Shown: positions 34,522-47,662, numbered from the stretch's first letter. The stretch is DNA of 64,000 nt from Sipunculus nudus (GCA_026874595.1 CM049316.1:47060695-47124694); one strand, 5' to 3'. The notes: generated by a model from the sequence alone, not told the origin. Translations and numbers: made by a program.

Positions 34522-35402
34522 ATATATTGACATGTGAATGACTGACATTTTGAAATTTTTGTTGCAATTAAAAAAAAACAGTATGCCAGAAATGCCCAGG
34601 GGTCTGATTGCTTCACTCCAGCCAACAGTAAGTCTTACATGCCTAAAATATGAACACCCCCAGTCAAGATCACCCCAGCCCAACAACTTTCAACAAAATA
34701 TAAAATTAGAGGATTTACTTGCAGTTTTAACATCATTCTTGTAGCTTCAGAAGGCCATTATTATGGCCAAAGAGACCACAATTAGTGTAAAGCATGATAA
34801 CTGCCTTTAAAAATATTATTAGGCAGAGCAGCTTTTCAACCCAGATGGCAGATTGTCACCATTAAAATACCACAAATTCAGTAAATTCTGAATGTTTATA
34901 TCATAGAATGTCAGAGCGAGACCCAGCAGCATCATATGATACAGGTCAAACTCAGTACCTGTGAAGGAAAAAGCGTCAGTTAATACTCTAAATGTGTTTT
35001 ATTTTTAAACATGACATGCACCCAAAAGTAAGTCAGTCAGATCTCGGTCAGATCTATCCAGTTTTCAGACACCTGTGTGGGTGATTTATCTGTTAAAATG
35101 GTTCCTGTTAATTCCAGCATTGCTGCAAGCTTCCTGCTGCTAATTACAGAGCACAGTAGGTTTCTGATTTGAGGAAGGTTTATAGTAGCATGTATATAGA
35201 CATGAAGGCATCTTGATTGATAAATAAGGTTAAACCAAAAAGTCCATAGTCCCCCTGGCCTGCAAAAACCTTTAAGGCACAGAATTAATTTTGTTCAGTG
35301 GTCAATAATCTTCATTATTTTATAGTATCCTGCATTAATAATCCAATGATTCAACTATATGGGGGACTGATGACCATAGAATTATGTTTATGCAAGGGGA
35401 GA

Positions 35403-35560
35403 GACTGCGATCTGGTAGAATCAGAGTTTCTACTGGTAGAAGCTACGATCGAAGTCTCTGCTGGAAGAAACCACGATCAGAATCTCTACCAGTAGAAACT
35501 CAAATTCTACTGGTAGAGACTCCGATCTCAGTTCCTACCAGTAGAAACTGTGATCGATCC
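35403..35560. repeat. Quasi-palindromic TTTCTACCAGTAGAAA array, left arm
   Basis: About six units of a nearly self-complementary 24-27 bp word (GTTTCTACTGGTAGAAGC, CTCTACCAGTAGAAACTC and so on) separated by CGATC or TCAGA. The whole block is the reverse complement of the array at 37632-37827. Confidence 0.85.
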
Positions 35561-35640
35561 ATGATCACCTATTAAGCATACCTTTATCTAAACCTTTTAG
35601 GTGTAGCTTCTATCAATGAAAAGAAAATGAACACTTTCAT

Positions 35641-36350
35641 AATCATTAATCATACTTTATTATACACAAGAACACTGCAGTTTCTAAACATCTTTATTCA
35701 CTGAATTGTACTTTATAATACACAAGAACACTGCAGTTTCTAAACATCTTTGTTCATTGAATTGTACTTTATTATACATAAGAACATTATGGTTTCTAAA
35801 TTACTTTATTCATTTATAGTTTATTATACATAAGAACACTCTAGTTTCCAAAATTATTATTTCATTCATAGTTTATTATACATTAGAACACTTAGACCAA
35901 AAAAAAAAAGAAATTTCCAGGTATAAGGCAAAAAAAAAGGTTTGGTTCTCAGGCACTTTTTTTTCAGAAATCAGTGCAGGCGGGCGGTATTTTATTTTTG
36001 ACCTTTTTTTGTATATTTCGATAAAAATGTCATATGATCAGGGAAAAGCATGAAAATAATTTTTTTGCCAAACAGGTAAAAGAACTACATAAATTGTATT
36101 ATTTATGTTCTTGAAAGATAAAATCAAAATAAAAATTTTTGATGGGGAGGGGGGGCTAAAATTGACGTGGGCAGTGCCCGAGAACCATACCTTTTATTTT
36201 TTTTCGCCTTAGGTTTCCAAACTACTTAATTCATTCATAGTTAATTATACATAAGAACTCTCTGGTTTCTAAACTACTTATTTCATTCATAGTTTATTTT
36301 TCATATATGAACACTTTGATTTCTAAACTACTTAAATCTTTTAATGCAGA
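35641..36350. repeat. Tandem array, about 60-65 bp unit
   Basis: Repeats of TTTATTATACA(C/T)AAGAACAC followed by TGCAGTTTCTAAAC and TTTATTCATT. About nine diverged units, interrupted by the MITE at 35895-36208. Confidence 0.85.
35895..36208. mobile_element. 314-bp MITE, PIF/Harbinger-like (copy 2)
   Basis: Reverse-orientation relative of the MITE at 12407-12740. It has GGTTTGGTTCTCAGGCAC and GTGCCCGAGAACCATACC arms and shares the GGCGGGCGG and AGCATGA..ATAA interior words in the opposite order. It is flanked by TTA (35892-35894, 36209-36211) and cleanly splits a tandem-array unit. The left arm carries about 32 extra bases before the conserved core. Confidence 0.85.
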
Positions 36351-36620
36351 GTTTACTTATCACAAGAACTTTATATTGTAAGACATATCTAAACATCTTT
36401 ATCATTAAATGCACTTTTCTACACGCTGGAACACTGGTTTCTGAACTATATCACAACTTGTCATTTATCAATGACACAATGAAAGCTTAATCAATAAATT
36501 CTTTTGAACAGATGATGGGTGACATTTTGTTGAACGTGAGAGTCCTGTCTTCTTATATTTACATCTGTTGGTGATGCAGCTTCATTTTAAGTATGAAACA
36601 ATTAAGTCACATATTTAATT

Positions 36621-37504
36621 GTAACAGCCAAAACAGAGTTTTGCGGATACTATGTTTTCAGCCTGCCACGGCCGCGGCGTATGTGTCCGGAGAACTCCTC
36701 CATAACCGCTGGGCGGAATTTTACGAAACCTGGGATTATGTTCGGGTCACATGTGAACTGCTGCGCCCCGATTTTGTTTTGACCTCTGACCTTTCCTCTA
36801 CGCTTTGTGTCCGTTTGTGCGTCTGTTTCCACACATAAACCCACATATCTCGAAACGGTTGACCGATCAGGAAATTTTTTTTTGCACAAATGTAGCCCTT
36901 GAAGAGCTTTATAACATACACAAAAAATGGTGGCGCCACCTGCAACCATGTTTGCACAGTGTCCATCTGTTCGTCTGCCTTGGGGTAAATCACTCATATC
37001 TCTGCAGTGGTTTGACTAATTCACCTGAAATTCGGCATGCATATACATCCTGGATAGCTTTTCTGAATTTATGACAGGTGGCGCCACCTACATTCACGTT
37101 TACGCTGCAGACATCCAAGCTCATATCTTGGGAACTGTTTGACCGATTGGGCTAAAATTTTGCATGTGTATAGATCTCACATAGCTCTTTATCATACGCA
37201 AAACTGGTGGCGCCACCTGCAGCCATTTTTGCACAGTGTCCATCTGTTTGTCTGCCTTGGGTTAAAATCACTCATATACATGTAGTGGTTTGACTTATCT
37301 GCCTTAAATTTTGCATATTTATACAACTTGGACAGCTTTCTGGATTTTGTGGTAGGTGGCGCAATCTACAATTGGCTGCAGACATCCATGCTAATATGCA
37401 ACACTTCACTCTATTTCCCCTTGCCACTCAATCCATGCAATTCACCCGTTCCACTCTGATTTAGGCGGATACACGTAGTCGCTTGTCGACTACCCGTATT
37501 CTAG
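36621..37504 (+). mobile_element. Family B repeat, copy 1 (Helitron2/HINE-like)
   Basis: The left end GTAACAGCCAAAACAGAG then TTTTGCGGATACTATG is a decayed hairpin. The right end reads TTAGGCGGATACACGTAG, then the perfect hairpin GTAGTCGCTTGTCGACTAC, then CCGTATTCTAG before T's. The interior has repeated units, each with the palindrome GGTGGCGCCACC (36929, 37077, 37206). Subterminal inverted repeats plus a 3' hairpin followed within about 12 bases by CTAG fit Helitron-type ends. It matches 51871-53031. Confidence 0.75.
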
Positions 37505-37631
37505 TTTTTAAATATACCCCTTAAACAATATGTTTTGACTGTTTTTTTCTACCCAAATTTGTGACTTTTCTTCTTATGACCCTTTTTTTACAACCATAGA
37601 AACTTGTTTCAGGATTGCACCAACATTGTTA

Positions 37632-37827
37632 GAGTTCCTGTCAGTAGAATTGAAGTTCCTGCCAGTAAGATTGCAGTTTCTACTTGTAGGAACTGTGATT
37701 GGAGTATCTACCAGTAGAATCAGGGTTTCTACTGGTAGAGATTCTGATTTTAGTTTCTACCAGCAGAGACCCTGATCGTAGTTTCTACCAGTAGAAACTC
37801 CAATTCTACCAGATCGTAGTGTCTACC
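37632..37827. repeat. Quasi-palindromic array, right arm (inverted copy)
   Basis: GTTTCTACCAGTAGAAACTC-type units. Reverse-complemented, 37675-37827 matches 35403-35560 unit by unit, with additional diverged units at its inner side. Confidence 0.85.
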
Positions 37828-39658
37828 TTGACATTTATATATAAATATGATATTTACAGAAGAGCAACATTAGTTTATCAGTGAATTAGATAAAACATGC
37901 TGGAGTTGTTTATATAAAATAATGTAATTCTGATTTAGTTTGCAGAGGACACGTGCACAATTTACCTTTTAATTTATAATTATTTTAAAACTGTTCAGAT
38001 CAGAACATCTTAATCTGAAATGGAAGCTTGGTATGAATCAATGTCCATTTGTGAAATGACAGTATTTCAGAGGGGTTAATAAAATATTATCCTAGCAGTT
38101 TTCCCTAAGGACATAATAATGGACTAATTGTAACACGGATAGTATTTTACTTTTATTCCTCTGTTTCTAATGCTTATTTACAGAACACACTAGTTAAAGG
38201 GTGAGAACACAAAAGTATCAGCAATTTATTTGGATACAACCCGGATTAACAAATAATACCTAATTAGTAATGTTGATTGCTGTCAAGCTAATTTGGTTAT
38301 ATCAAACCATTCAGACATGACTACCAGCCTGCCAGTGGGTTGGTACTTGTGGGGTCAGTAAGATTTCATTTTTGTTTGGATGTTAGAGATTATGAATGAT
38401 TTAGATTGATTTAACAGTATAAACTTAGTAGTTTTAGACTGTTGTAGAAAGGATCCATGATAAGAGGCAGACAGAATATTCCAGTAGTTAACTGTAATTC
38501 AATTACAAATCAGGGACCTTTAAATGAGTTTATGAAAACAAGGTATAAGGAAGAGCTGTGAAACCCCAGTTATGAGTTGAGCTATACAGTAGCATTGTTC
38601 TCATTGGTAAAACTGTGTGATGTATTGGTGATGTAACAGTATTTCTTTGTCAGATGTCAGCACAGAAATATTGTCCATTTGTGGCAGTGTTTTGATTTGT
38701 TTGCTGGAGACAGTTGACTGTTTGGTGACTGGCATGCTGGATCATGTGGCTGTGTGAGCCTTGGTTGCCAGCACTGGAACAGGCTGTCAATAACTCAGAA
38801 GGAGCACAAAATCAATGACTGTCAGCCCCACGCAACGTGTTCATTCTCGCTGTAACCAAGACTACACTCCCTCCATGGTCCACTGTCAATGCAAAAGCTG
38901 CAGTGTTTAGTCTCAGCGAAAGGTCAAAGGTGAAACAGCATGGATCAGTCTCTCTGGAGCCAGATACCTTAACTCCATTCTTTTCTTCAATGCTAAATTA
39001 GCATAATCATTACACATTTATTAGATGGCATTTTGTTGAACATGTTTGACACTTTGAGTATTACCAATATAATTTTTGCCCAGTCTGTTGCAAACTGTCA
39101 CGAAAAATGCACAATTTATGACACCAATGGGTATACCTTTTTGAGTGGAAATTGAAAAAATAATATGGGTGATAAGCCAGTTGTTTGACCTGTAATAATA
39201 CTTATGATGTTGTATGTTAAAAAATATTGTATGAACAAGATGATTCGCCCTCTATTTGGCAAGACCATTTGCCAGATATCTTGTTTAGGAAAGGGTATGG
39301 TGTTTTACGCCATTGATTGTAGAACAATCACATCCAACAATGGGAACATTGGGAGCAGATTTGAAAGCCTGCCAGAGTAAATAATTTTGATTCATGTGCT
39401 GTTTGGTGGAAACTTGAACATTTACTGTTTTTGACAGTGACCCATGTAACAACTTAACAGGCTGGCTGTGACCTTTGCTTGTTTCAGTTCACCCACAGAG
39501 GCAGTAAAACTATATTTCCACTGAATTAATGTTCATGGGCTTTTTGTTAAGCACATCATATCGTGCAACATAGCTGAGCAGAACTAGATTAATTCTGTTA
39601 CATAGCACATGAACTTTTTATCTCTGACATCTGTATCCCATTGCCATTAAAGTGTTCC

Positions 39659-39661
<3 letters not shown>

Positions 39662-39731
<70 letters not shown>
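39662..39731. repeat. (TA)n microsatellite
   Basis: A pure 70-base TA run. The Ile/Tyr frames on both strands are artefacts. Confidence 0.95.
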
Positions 39732-39734
<3 letters not shown>

Positions 39735-39865
39735 TTGTATATAGTCATCATTTGTTGCAAAAACTGATGGCAGAGTGCTCGATGATTGAAAAGAGCATTT
39801 CTATTTTGTATAGAAAGAACTAAACTTAACAAAATGAAATGCCTGCAGAAAAACCTAGTTTAGTT

Positions 39866-39870
<5 letters not shown>

Positions 39871-39930
<60 letters not shown>
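39871..39930. repeat. (TA)n microsatellite
   Basis: A pure 60-base TA run, 140 bp after the previous one. Confidence 0.95.
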
Positions 39931-39934
<4 letters not shown>

Positions 39935-40219
39935 TCAATAAAATTGAAAAAAAGAAAAGGCTGGAACATTGAAGGATTTGCATGTGGTACATACTATTTT
40001 CATTAATAGTCATAATGAGGAGACACAAAGGTAATACATAATTCATACACTGTGGACATGTAGCACAGCATTGTGTTCCCCCACTTTCTCCCCCATAATC
40101 TATACATCATATGAAAGCTTATTTTAGTAGAATAATGGTCTGAGTCTCTCTGACTGTAGATTAATAACTGCCACCTTAGACTAACCTTGTGCACATGATA
40201 ACTCAAAAAATGTTTCACT

Positions 40220-40870
40220 AATCTTTTTTAAACAGTGCAAATTTGGTAGAAAAGGATGAGACAATGAAGCCTCTCTAAAATGGGGTCATGACCTGTACTA
40301 TGATATTGGCCTTGACCTCAAATAGATCCAGTTTTAGTGAAAATATCACAAAACTGTGAAAATAGAGAAAATATCAGAAAAGCTGCATCTTTGTCCTAAA
40401 ATTAGTTATAATCAGATTGCTAGATATCTTGGATAGCTTTTTTTTTCCATTTTCACACAGTTAAATATCTTCATCACTGCTTGGTGAAAGTATCATTACC
40501 GATATGATTTAAAAAAATAATTGACTGATTTCTCTTATATAGTGCACATACATCGATGTAGATCATAGAATGAAGAACCTAATTGACCTTGGGGTCAATG
40601 GTCAAGGTCACAGGGCACACTTTCATGAAAAGCTTGTTGAGGCATTTTAAGCGAAACTTTCATCCCAAACCTTTCACCTTTAACATAAAGCTCACTTGCA
40701 GTTAGGGGGAGATCCATGTTGATTTAAAGGTTGAGGTGACAGAACCCCCTGCTTGAACATAATTGTTGATGCATTTAAAGCCAAACTTTTCATACCAAAC
40801 ATTCCATATTTAATAGATTTCTCATCAATAGGGGAAGAGCTCTGTAGATTTTGAAGTCAAGGTTACACAT
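40220..40870 (+). repeat. Fragments related to family D repeat
   Basis: Contains AAAATGGGGTCATGACCTGT, GGCCTTGACCTCAAATAG and CAAGGTCACAGGGCAC words also seen at 43690-44100 and 47120-47560. No ends were recognised, so it is reported as diverged fragments. Confidence 0.5.
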
Positions 40871-41904
40871 GCATGTAGAAAAAAAGAAAACTAAACTGCA
40901 TAACCCACTCGGTTTGTGTAACCCATTTCGAATGTTTTAGACGATTAAGATAAAAATGAAAACTTCATTTGTATTTTCTAATGAGCATTCACCATTAAAA
41001 GGGACATTTGCAGAGGGTAATTGATGTTGTATTCTGTTAAACATAAAGTTTATTAACATCAAATCAGCTGGCAAGATTGGTAAATTAAAAAGTAACTTAA
41101 ATACATTTCTGAGAATTTCAGCTTATTTTAATGCTATGTTCATGATAATTCAGCTAATCCTTTAATAATCATAATGCCAAGTTGTGAAAGAAAACAAATC
41201 AAATATAGAACACCCCAGACTGTATAACTGTTTTAACAAAGTGTAAATATAATAAAAACACCTGTTCAAAATGTTTTAAAAGAATGTAGGATTTAAAAAT
41301 GAAAATGACTGTCTATTAAACAGACTATATTTTAGGCACTCTGACAATAAAATTACACTGTAAACCTTTCTCTGGTTTCTTTTAATTTGTCATAAACTAC
41401 CTCATTAAAAAAAATTTAAACATACATATGGCCTCCTCTTAAAAATTCCTTGGTTTCACACTGACAGATGTGAATGAAGATTTAAAATAAACTTATTTAG
41501 ATTTATAGTGTGTATGTGTGGATAAAAAATTCAAATCTTAAATCAATCAATACAATATTTGTTTAATATTAAATTATTTAAATATTTAAAGCATAAATCT
41601 TTTTGACTTTTTCATCCTTTGCTGACACGTTTATAATTCACAGCTTGTTTGGAGAAATGTGCGATGTGACATCAGTCCAGTACACCTGCATCAAGAGCTG
41701 AAATTCAGATATGCCTGCCAAAACTGTGTGTGGACGGGCATATGCATGAGTGGGATTGTCAACTGAAAAAAGTTCTGTGGAACAGCTTTTTATTACAAGG
41801 GGTTGATAATTTATAGAAAGTGGATACTGGATAAATCTAAAAAAATGTTCCACTGGAGAATTAAGCAGCTCCTTCCAGGCTATGAACGTGGCCAACTCTG
41901 TGAA

Positions 41905-42275
41905 TGCCACCAAACATCTTGGGTGCAAGTGTTATCACAGGGAGCATTGGGCATTATGGAAGTCAGTGTTGTTACAGGTAGCATCAAACATCCTGGGTGT
42001 CAGTGAAATCTCAGGGAGCAGCAAACATCCTGGGTGTGAGTGTTGTCACAGGGAGCAGCAAACATCCGGGGTGTGAGTGTTGTCACAGGGAGCAGCAAAC
42101 ATCCGGGGTGTGAGTGTTGTCACGGGTAGTACCAAACATCCTTGGTGTCAGTATTATCACAGGGAGCACCAAACATCTTGTGTATCAGTGTAATCACAGG
42201 GAGCACCAAACATCCTTGAAGTCAGTGTTTTCACAGGGGGCACCAAACATCCTGGGTGTACAAGTTATCACAGAG
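41905..42275. repeat. 37-bp minisatellite, about 10 units
   Basis: Unit GGGAGCAGCAAACATCCGGG followed by GTGTGAGTGTTGTCACA, with starts at 42014, 42051 and 42088. The overlapping short + strand frames come from the array. Confidence 0.92.
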
Positions 42276-43227
42276 GGCGCTGAAGCCATGGGAGCCATGG
42301 TTAAGCCATGAGCCATGGTAAAGCTGTAGTTTTCTTTCCACCAGCTTGTTTATCTGGTGTCTGTTTTGGCAGTGCGGGCAGTTTCTTCCACAGTGCTGGC
42401 ACTGTGTCTGGTTCTGTGGAGTTTGACTGGTTTCTTGGGTTAACAGGAATGCTGATATTCTTTTACTCTTTCTGGCTTTGGGAGAACTTGAGCGGTTTAT
42501 ATATCTGGTGCTGAGTATTGATAGGGGCTATGTAAAAACAAATATCCTGAAACACGTGATGCTGGTGTAGCGTTAGATGCAAATAATCATCATAAATGTG
42601 GGTGGGGCTGTTAAACCTAGTAAATAGGAACTAATAATAACTAAAAATTGACTAAACTCATAATATAATTTTATTAAAACACAAAAGTAAGTTGGACTTC
42701 TGTACCCAGCCTGAAGGATAGGCATGCTATAATTTAAAGACAGTTGTGTAGGAAAGAAGCCTTGTCTAAAAATAAATTGAGCAAAAATTTACAAGATTGT
42801 ATGTGGATGGACAGGCCAGGGGATGAAGCTTATTGGGGTCATTTGGCCTACCATGATTTATTCTGTTGGCTATTTAAAAAAAAATTCATGAGGTCACACA
42901 GGCATGGCTTTAGGGATTGTTCAGTGTTCATAAATTTAGTGTACACATCAGTCACAGTAAGCATTATTCATCATGTTAACTGATTTATTTTATTATTATC
43001 TCTATTACTTTCCTGATGATAATTCATGATTTTAATGAATATGCTAAATATGGGGATTGGAAGTTAAGAGTCTGAAATACTTTGGAGTTGACATGATCCA
43101 TATGAAATGTAGGAGTAAATTAATATTGAAGTCATTTTCACTGATCATTGAAAAACATCTCCTTGTAGACGCATGTGCTACCTCTATGTTCAATGTGATT
43201 CCTTCCATAAATATTCATAACACTGTA

Positions 43228-43550
43228 TGACTCGCCAGTTAGTTGATACAGGATGACTCACCAGTTTGTTGATACTGGCTGTCTCACTGGTTTGTTGATA
43301 CTCAATGACTCTGTAGTTCTTGATACTGGATGACTCATGGGTTTGTTGATAATCGGTGACTCATAGGTTTGTTGATATTGGATGGCTCCCTGTTTGTTGA
43401 TATTGGATGACTCGCATTTTTTTTTATACTGGATGACTCACTGGTTCGTTGAGACTGGATGAGTCGCAGGTTTGTTGATATTGGATGGCTCCCCAGTTTG
43501 TTGATATTAGGTGACTTGAATGTTTGTTGATACTGGATGAAACTCCTACA
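43228..43550. repeat. About 30-bp minisatellite
   Basis: Unit TTTGTTGATACTGGATGACTC followed by about nine variable bases, around 11 diverged units. The 78-codon minus-strand frame with a ten-residue SHPISTN-type period is a product of the repeat. Confidence 0.9.
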
Positions 43551-44493
43551 TTTGATTGTATCTCCAGACAAAGTCGGGGGATACTATGTTTTCATGCCTG
43601 TCCCACCGCTGCAGCTGCATATAAATCTTGTTGGGGCGATAACTCTAAAAATATTTCACGGATCTCTACCAAACTTGGTATATGTATAGATATGGATGAG
43701 AGGACGACGCCTATTTAAAATGAGGTCATGACCTTTATTAGGAAAGTGTCCTTAACCTTGAATAGGTCCAATTTAGGGGAAATCACACAAATTCTTAAAT
43801 ATCTCAAGAAATCTTGCATGGATTGATCCCAAAATCAAGTTGATCAAAGATCATGGATAGGGTTGTCATGTTCCAGAAACTGGTGGCACCACCTATCAAT
43901 CTTTGCTTGTTTTTGAGCCTTTTAATACCCCCAAAATTGCCACTTGACAGTACTGTGAGCATTATAAGTAAAAAACTAATGGATAATGCATAAACATAGA
44001 TATGGGTTATGGGATGATGTTTATTGAAATTGGGGTCATGGCCTTTCCAGTGAGAGTGGCCTTGACCTTGAATATTCCCATATTTGGTGAAATTCACACA
44101 AAATCTTTAATATCTCAGTAAGGGATACATAGAATGATCCAAAAATCAAATTGACCGAAGATCTTGGATAGCTTTGTCTTTTGCAGAAGACAGGTGGCGC
44201 TACCTTGTGTCGTTTTCTTGTTAAAATGATGTTAACGCAATAACTGTGTAAGAATTTGAGGTACAGTCACCAACCCCACAGATTTGATGCATCTTATCAA
44301 TGGCTAGGTAAAGTTCGAACATGGATGACCTTGATGCATTTTTTCAAGGTCACACCAGCGATAATGCTAAAATGATATTAGGGCAATAACTCAAAAAGAA
44401 TTTGTGGTACAGTACGTCACCAAACCTACAGTTTAGATGCATCTTATCAAGGGCTAGGTCAAGTTCGAACATGGATGACTTTGATGCATTTTT

Positions 44494-47119
44494 AGCTCAG
44501 CTGACTATAAGTCATCTGAGCTAAAGTCGTGGTCCATTGTCCATCGTCCGTCCGTCTGTCCGTTAGTCCGTAGATGTGGCACGTTTTGAAACCGTAAGAC
44601 CTAGGAATCCAAAATTTGGCATAATGTTAGATGTCCCCAAGATCTCCTACCAAGCCGAAAACTGGGTCTTTGCTACTTCATTCCTTTTTGAAATTAAGGA
44701 AAAACCTCAATTTTTTATTAAAAACCTATTTTTACACTTCAGGACTGCCTAATTTCAAAACCACTCATCTGTTTTTCCTCATATTTACCATAATTATTCC
44801 TCTATATAGTTCCTATGGACGTGCCAGAAATTATGTCTGTATTATGTAAATTTGTAAAGTTATGGGCCCAAACATAATGCATTGTGTAAAAAATCAGGAA
44901 AGATATTTGATCACTTAACACAAAATATGTTAAAGCTATAAACTTTTTTTTCCAGTAATATAACTTTAATTAATCAAAATTAAATTGTATACCCAAAATT
45001 AGATCAAAATCTTTTAAATTTTTTTAAATATTAACAAAAATAAAAAATTGGTACCTTAAATTTTGCCCAATTTTGACCATGGCACGTTTTTTCCTGTGAG
45101 TACTGTGGATTTAATTTTCACAGCATGTTTTTTTTAGCATTTTGTCTGTAAACACCAAAAATTTGAAACCAGTTGATCAAAAACTGTAGATTTTATTCAA
45201 GTTTTCAAGCACCATGTAACATATTGTTTACATCAAGCTAGTGTCATGCAGTTTGCAAGTGCTCATCTCCCCAGCTTCAGCTCTCAGTTCCTAAAATTTG
45301 GCATGCAATTAGATGTCTCAAAAATCCCCTACCATGCCAAGAATTTGGTCACTAGGACTTAATACCTTCGAGATATTAATGAAAAACTTTCATTTTCCCA
45401 TTAAAAACCCATTGTTACACTTCAAGACTGCCTAATATCAAAACCACTGATCTGACATTAATCATATATAATATACATATTTTTCTATACATTCTCTATC
45501 CACATGCCAGAAATGATGTCAGTATTGCGTAAAAGTTATGGGCCCAAACATAATGCACTTTGTAAAAAATCAAGAAATATATTTACTCCCTTAATAAGAG
45601 GATTGCTGAAGCTAGAGATTTTTTGTCAGGGATGTAACATTATTTTGTTCAAGATTCAATTGAATACCCAAAATTAGTTCTGAATTTTTCAAATTTTATA
45701 AGTTATTAGTATAAATATAAAATTAGTACCATAAATTTTGCCCAACTTTGACCATGGCATGTTTGTTTCCTGTGAGCACTGTTGATATAATTTTCATATC
45801 ATGCACACATAAAGATTTCAGCTTTTTAGTGAAAAAAGCTGAAAGAAATTGGCCAAAAATTGTAGCTTTTATTAATGTTTTTATGAGACCATGTCAGATC
45901 TTGGCTCTCTGTAGCACCTCTTGAGTCACCTGTATGTTGACCTTGTTGAACTTTTAGCATATTATGCATGCTTGAGGCGAGGCATAAACTGGGGCTCCAG
46001 GCAGCTTATTATATAATGGCCAGCCACAGTTGATCCAGGTGTCCAACCCAACTCATCTAGTAGTTTTAATCAACAACATAACAATAAACAATAAATTAAT
46101 AAATTTTTATTGGTTTTTAATAACAAATTAAAGAAAAATAGAAAAGGAATTTGTTAGTTGATAATAACAGGAAATTAACTTGCAGTTACCGATGATATAA
46201 GAATCTTGTATCGATGGATAGAATGTCACGTATTCCAAATAACACCATACAGTCACCTATGGTATTTTTCAGTTCAATTTTAATGATAAAAAAGTAAATC
46301 ATATTATTCATTACTAATCATTAGGGATCATATGAAGGAAATTAATGATAGACAAAGATGCAGTTGATAATATTATTATCAAGATTCCTACTGTGTCTAT
46401 AGTTAGTACATTGATGTGAAATTAGTCCAAAGTGAATATATTACATTTTTTTTTAATATAAATAAAAGCCATTAAACCAGGTACTTATGATCATTATTTA
46501 AATGTGTGAATTTTGTATATTCTGGATTCTAAACATCATTGTTTGGTGAAAACTGAATAAATACCAGACATGGTGTGAATACTTTGCAATTGTATTTAAA
46601 CACAAATATGAATATGTACTCTATTATAAAATTTCTTTCATAAGAATGGGAATTCAGGTAAAAATGAAAGTATATGAATACCAGTGCAAATACTTTCAAA
46701 ATGTATTAATGAATGCATTCATGAATATATTCTTTAAGATTATTTTAATAATCATTTCAGTTATATTTTATTTGAAAAAATTATACTATTCTCTTATTAT
46801 TTTTAATAAAAATTATATTTCGGACAATATTAGTAATTTTTTTAATAAATAGTTAAACTCATATTATATGTTCTGCTTATAAGTTATATGGCCAAGTCAA
46901 AATCTGTGTGACAATCGCACTCCATTTGTTAATAAAATAAATGAAATTCATCCTCTTTCCTGTCTCCAAAGGTACTAACAAAATCATACATAAGCTAAAC
47001 AACAACAACTCATAATACAGCTTATTTTTATTACCACATAAAACCAGCATGTGCCTCATTTCTAAATCATTTTTTTTATCATATATAACAGCTGAACGCC
47101 GTGACCCATAGGTCCCTTG
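44494..47119 (+). mobile_element. Family A repeat, copy 1 (2.6 kb, Helitron2/HINE-like)
   Basis: Starts AGCTCAGCTGACTATAAGTC, then ATCTGAGCTA: a 5' hairpin. It then has GTCC-rich simple sequence and a long A+T-rich body. The right end is ACAGCTGAACG, GACC CATA GGTC (small hairpin) and CCCTTG before T's. The right-end AGCTGA is the inverse of the left TCAGCT. No long frame exists, so it is non-autonomous. It splits a family D unit exactly between T's; the intact unit at 44334-44353 shows the empty site. Nearly identical to 59247-61892. Confidence 0.8.
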
Positions 47120-47662
47120 TTTCAAGGTCACAGCAGCGATTATTCTAAAATGATATTAGGGTTATAACTCAAAAAGTATTGGTGGTACAGTCACCAAACC
47201 TACAGATTAGATGCATCTTATCAAGAACTTTCAAGTTTGAATATGGATGACCTTGATGCGTTTTTCAAGGTCACAGAGGCAATAACGCTGAAATGATTTT
47301 AACTTTAATAACTCACTGAGGGATGCGTGGATTGGTCCAAAAATCAAATCGGCATAAGATCTTTGATAGCATTGTTTTCTGCAGAAAACAGGTGGTGCCA
47401 CCTTTTGTTGTTTTCTTGCTAAAATGATGTTTAAACGGAATAACTTTGTAAGAATTAGAGGGACAGTCACCTTACCCACGAGTTAGATGCATCTTATCAA
47501 CGGCTAGGTCAAATTTGAACATGGATGACCTTGATACATTTTTTCAAGGTCACAGTAGCGATAATGTAAAAAATGAAATTACGGCAATAACTCAAAAAAA
47601 AATTGTTAGCACAGTCACCAAACTTACATGTAAGATGCATCTTATCAAGGGCTGGGGGAAAA

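Noticed and set aside
36593-37074. Several 80-115 codon frames at 36.6-37.1 kb and 51.7-52.5 kb
   Set aside because: They lie within family B repeats, recur with the repeat, and show no protein-like conservation.
44631-44849. 72-74 codon frame shared by 44631-44849 and 59396-59620
   Set aside because: Shared because both are copies of family A; differences between copies do not favour synonymous changes by eye and no domain is visible.
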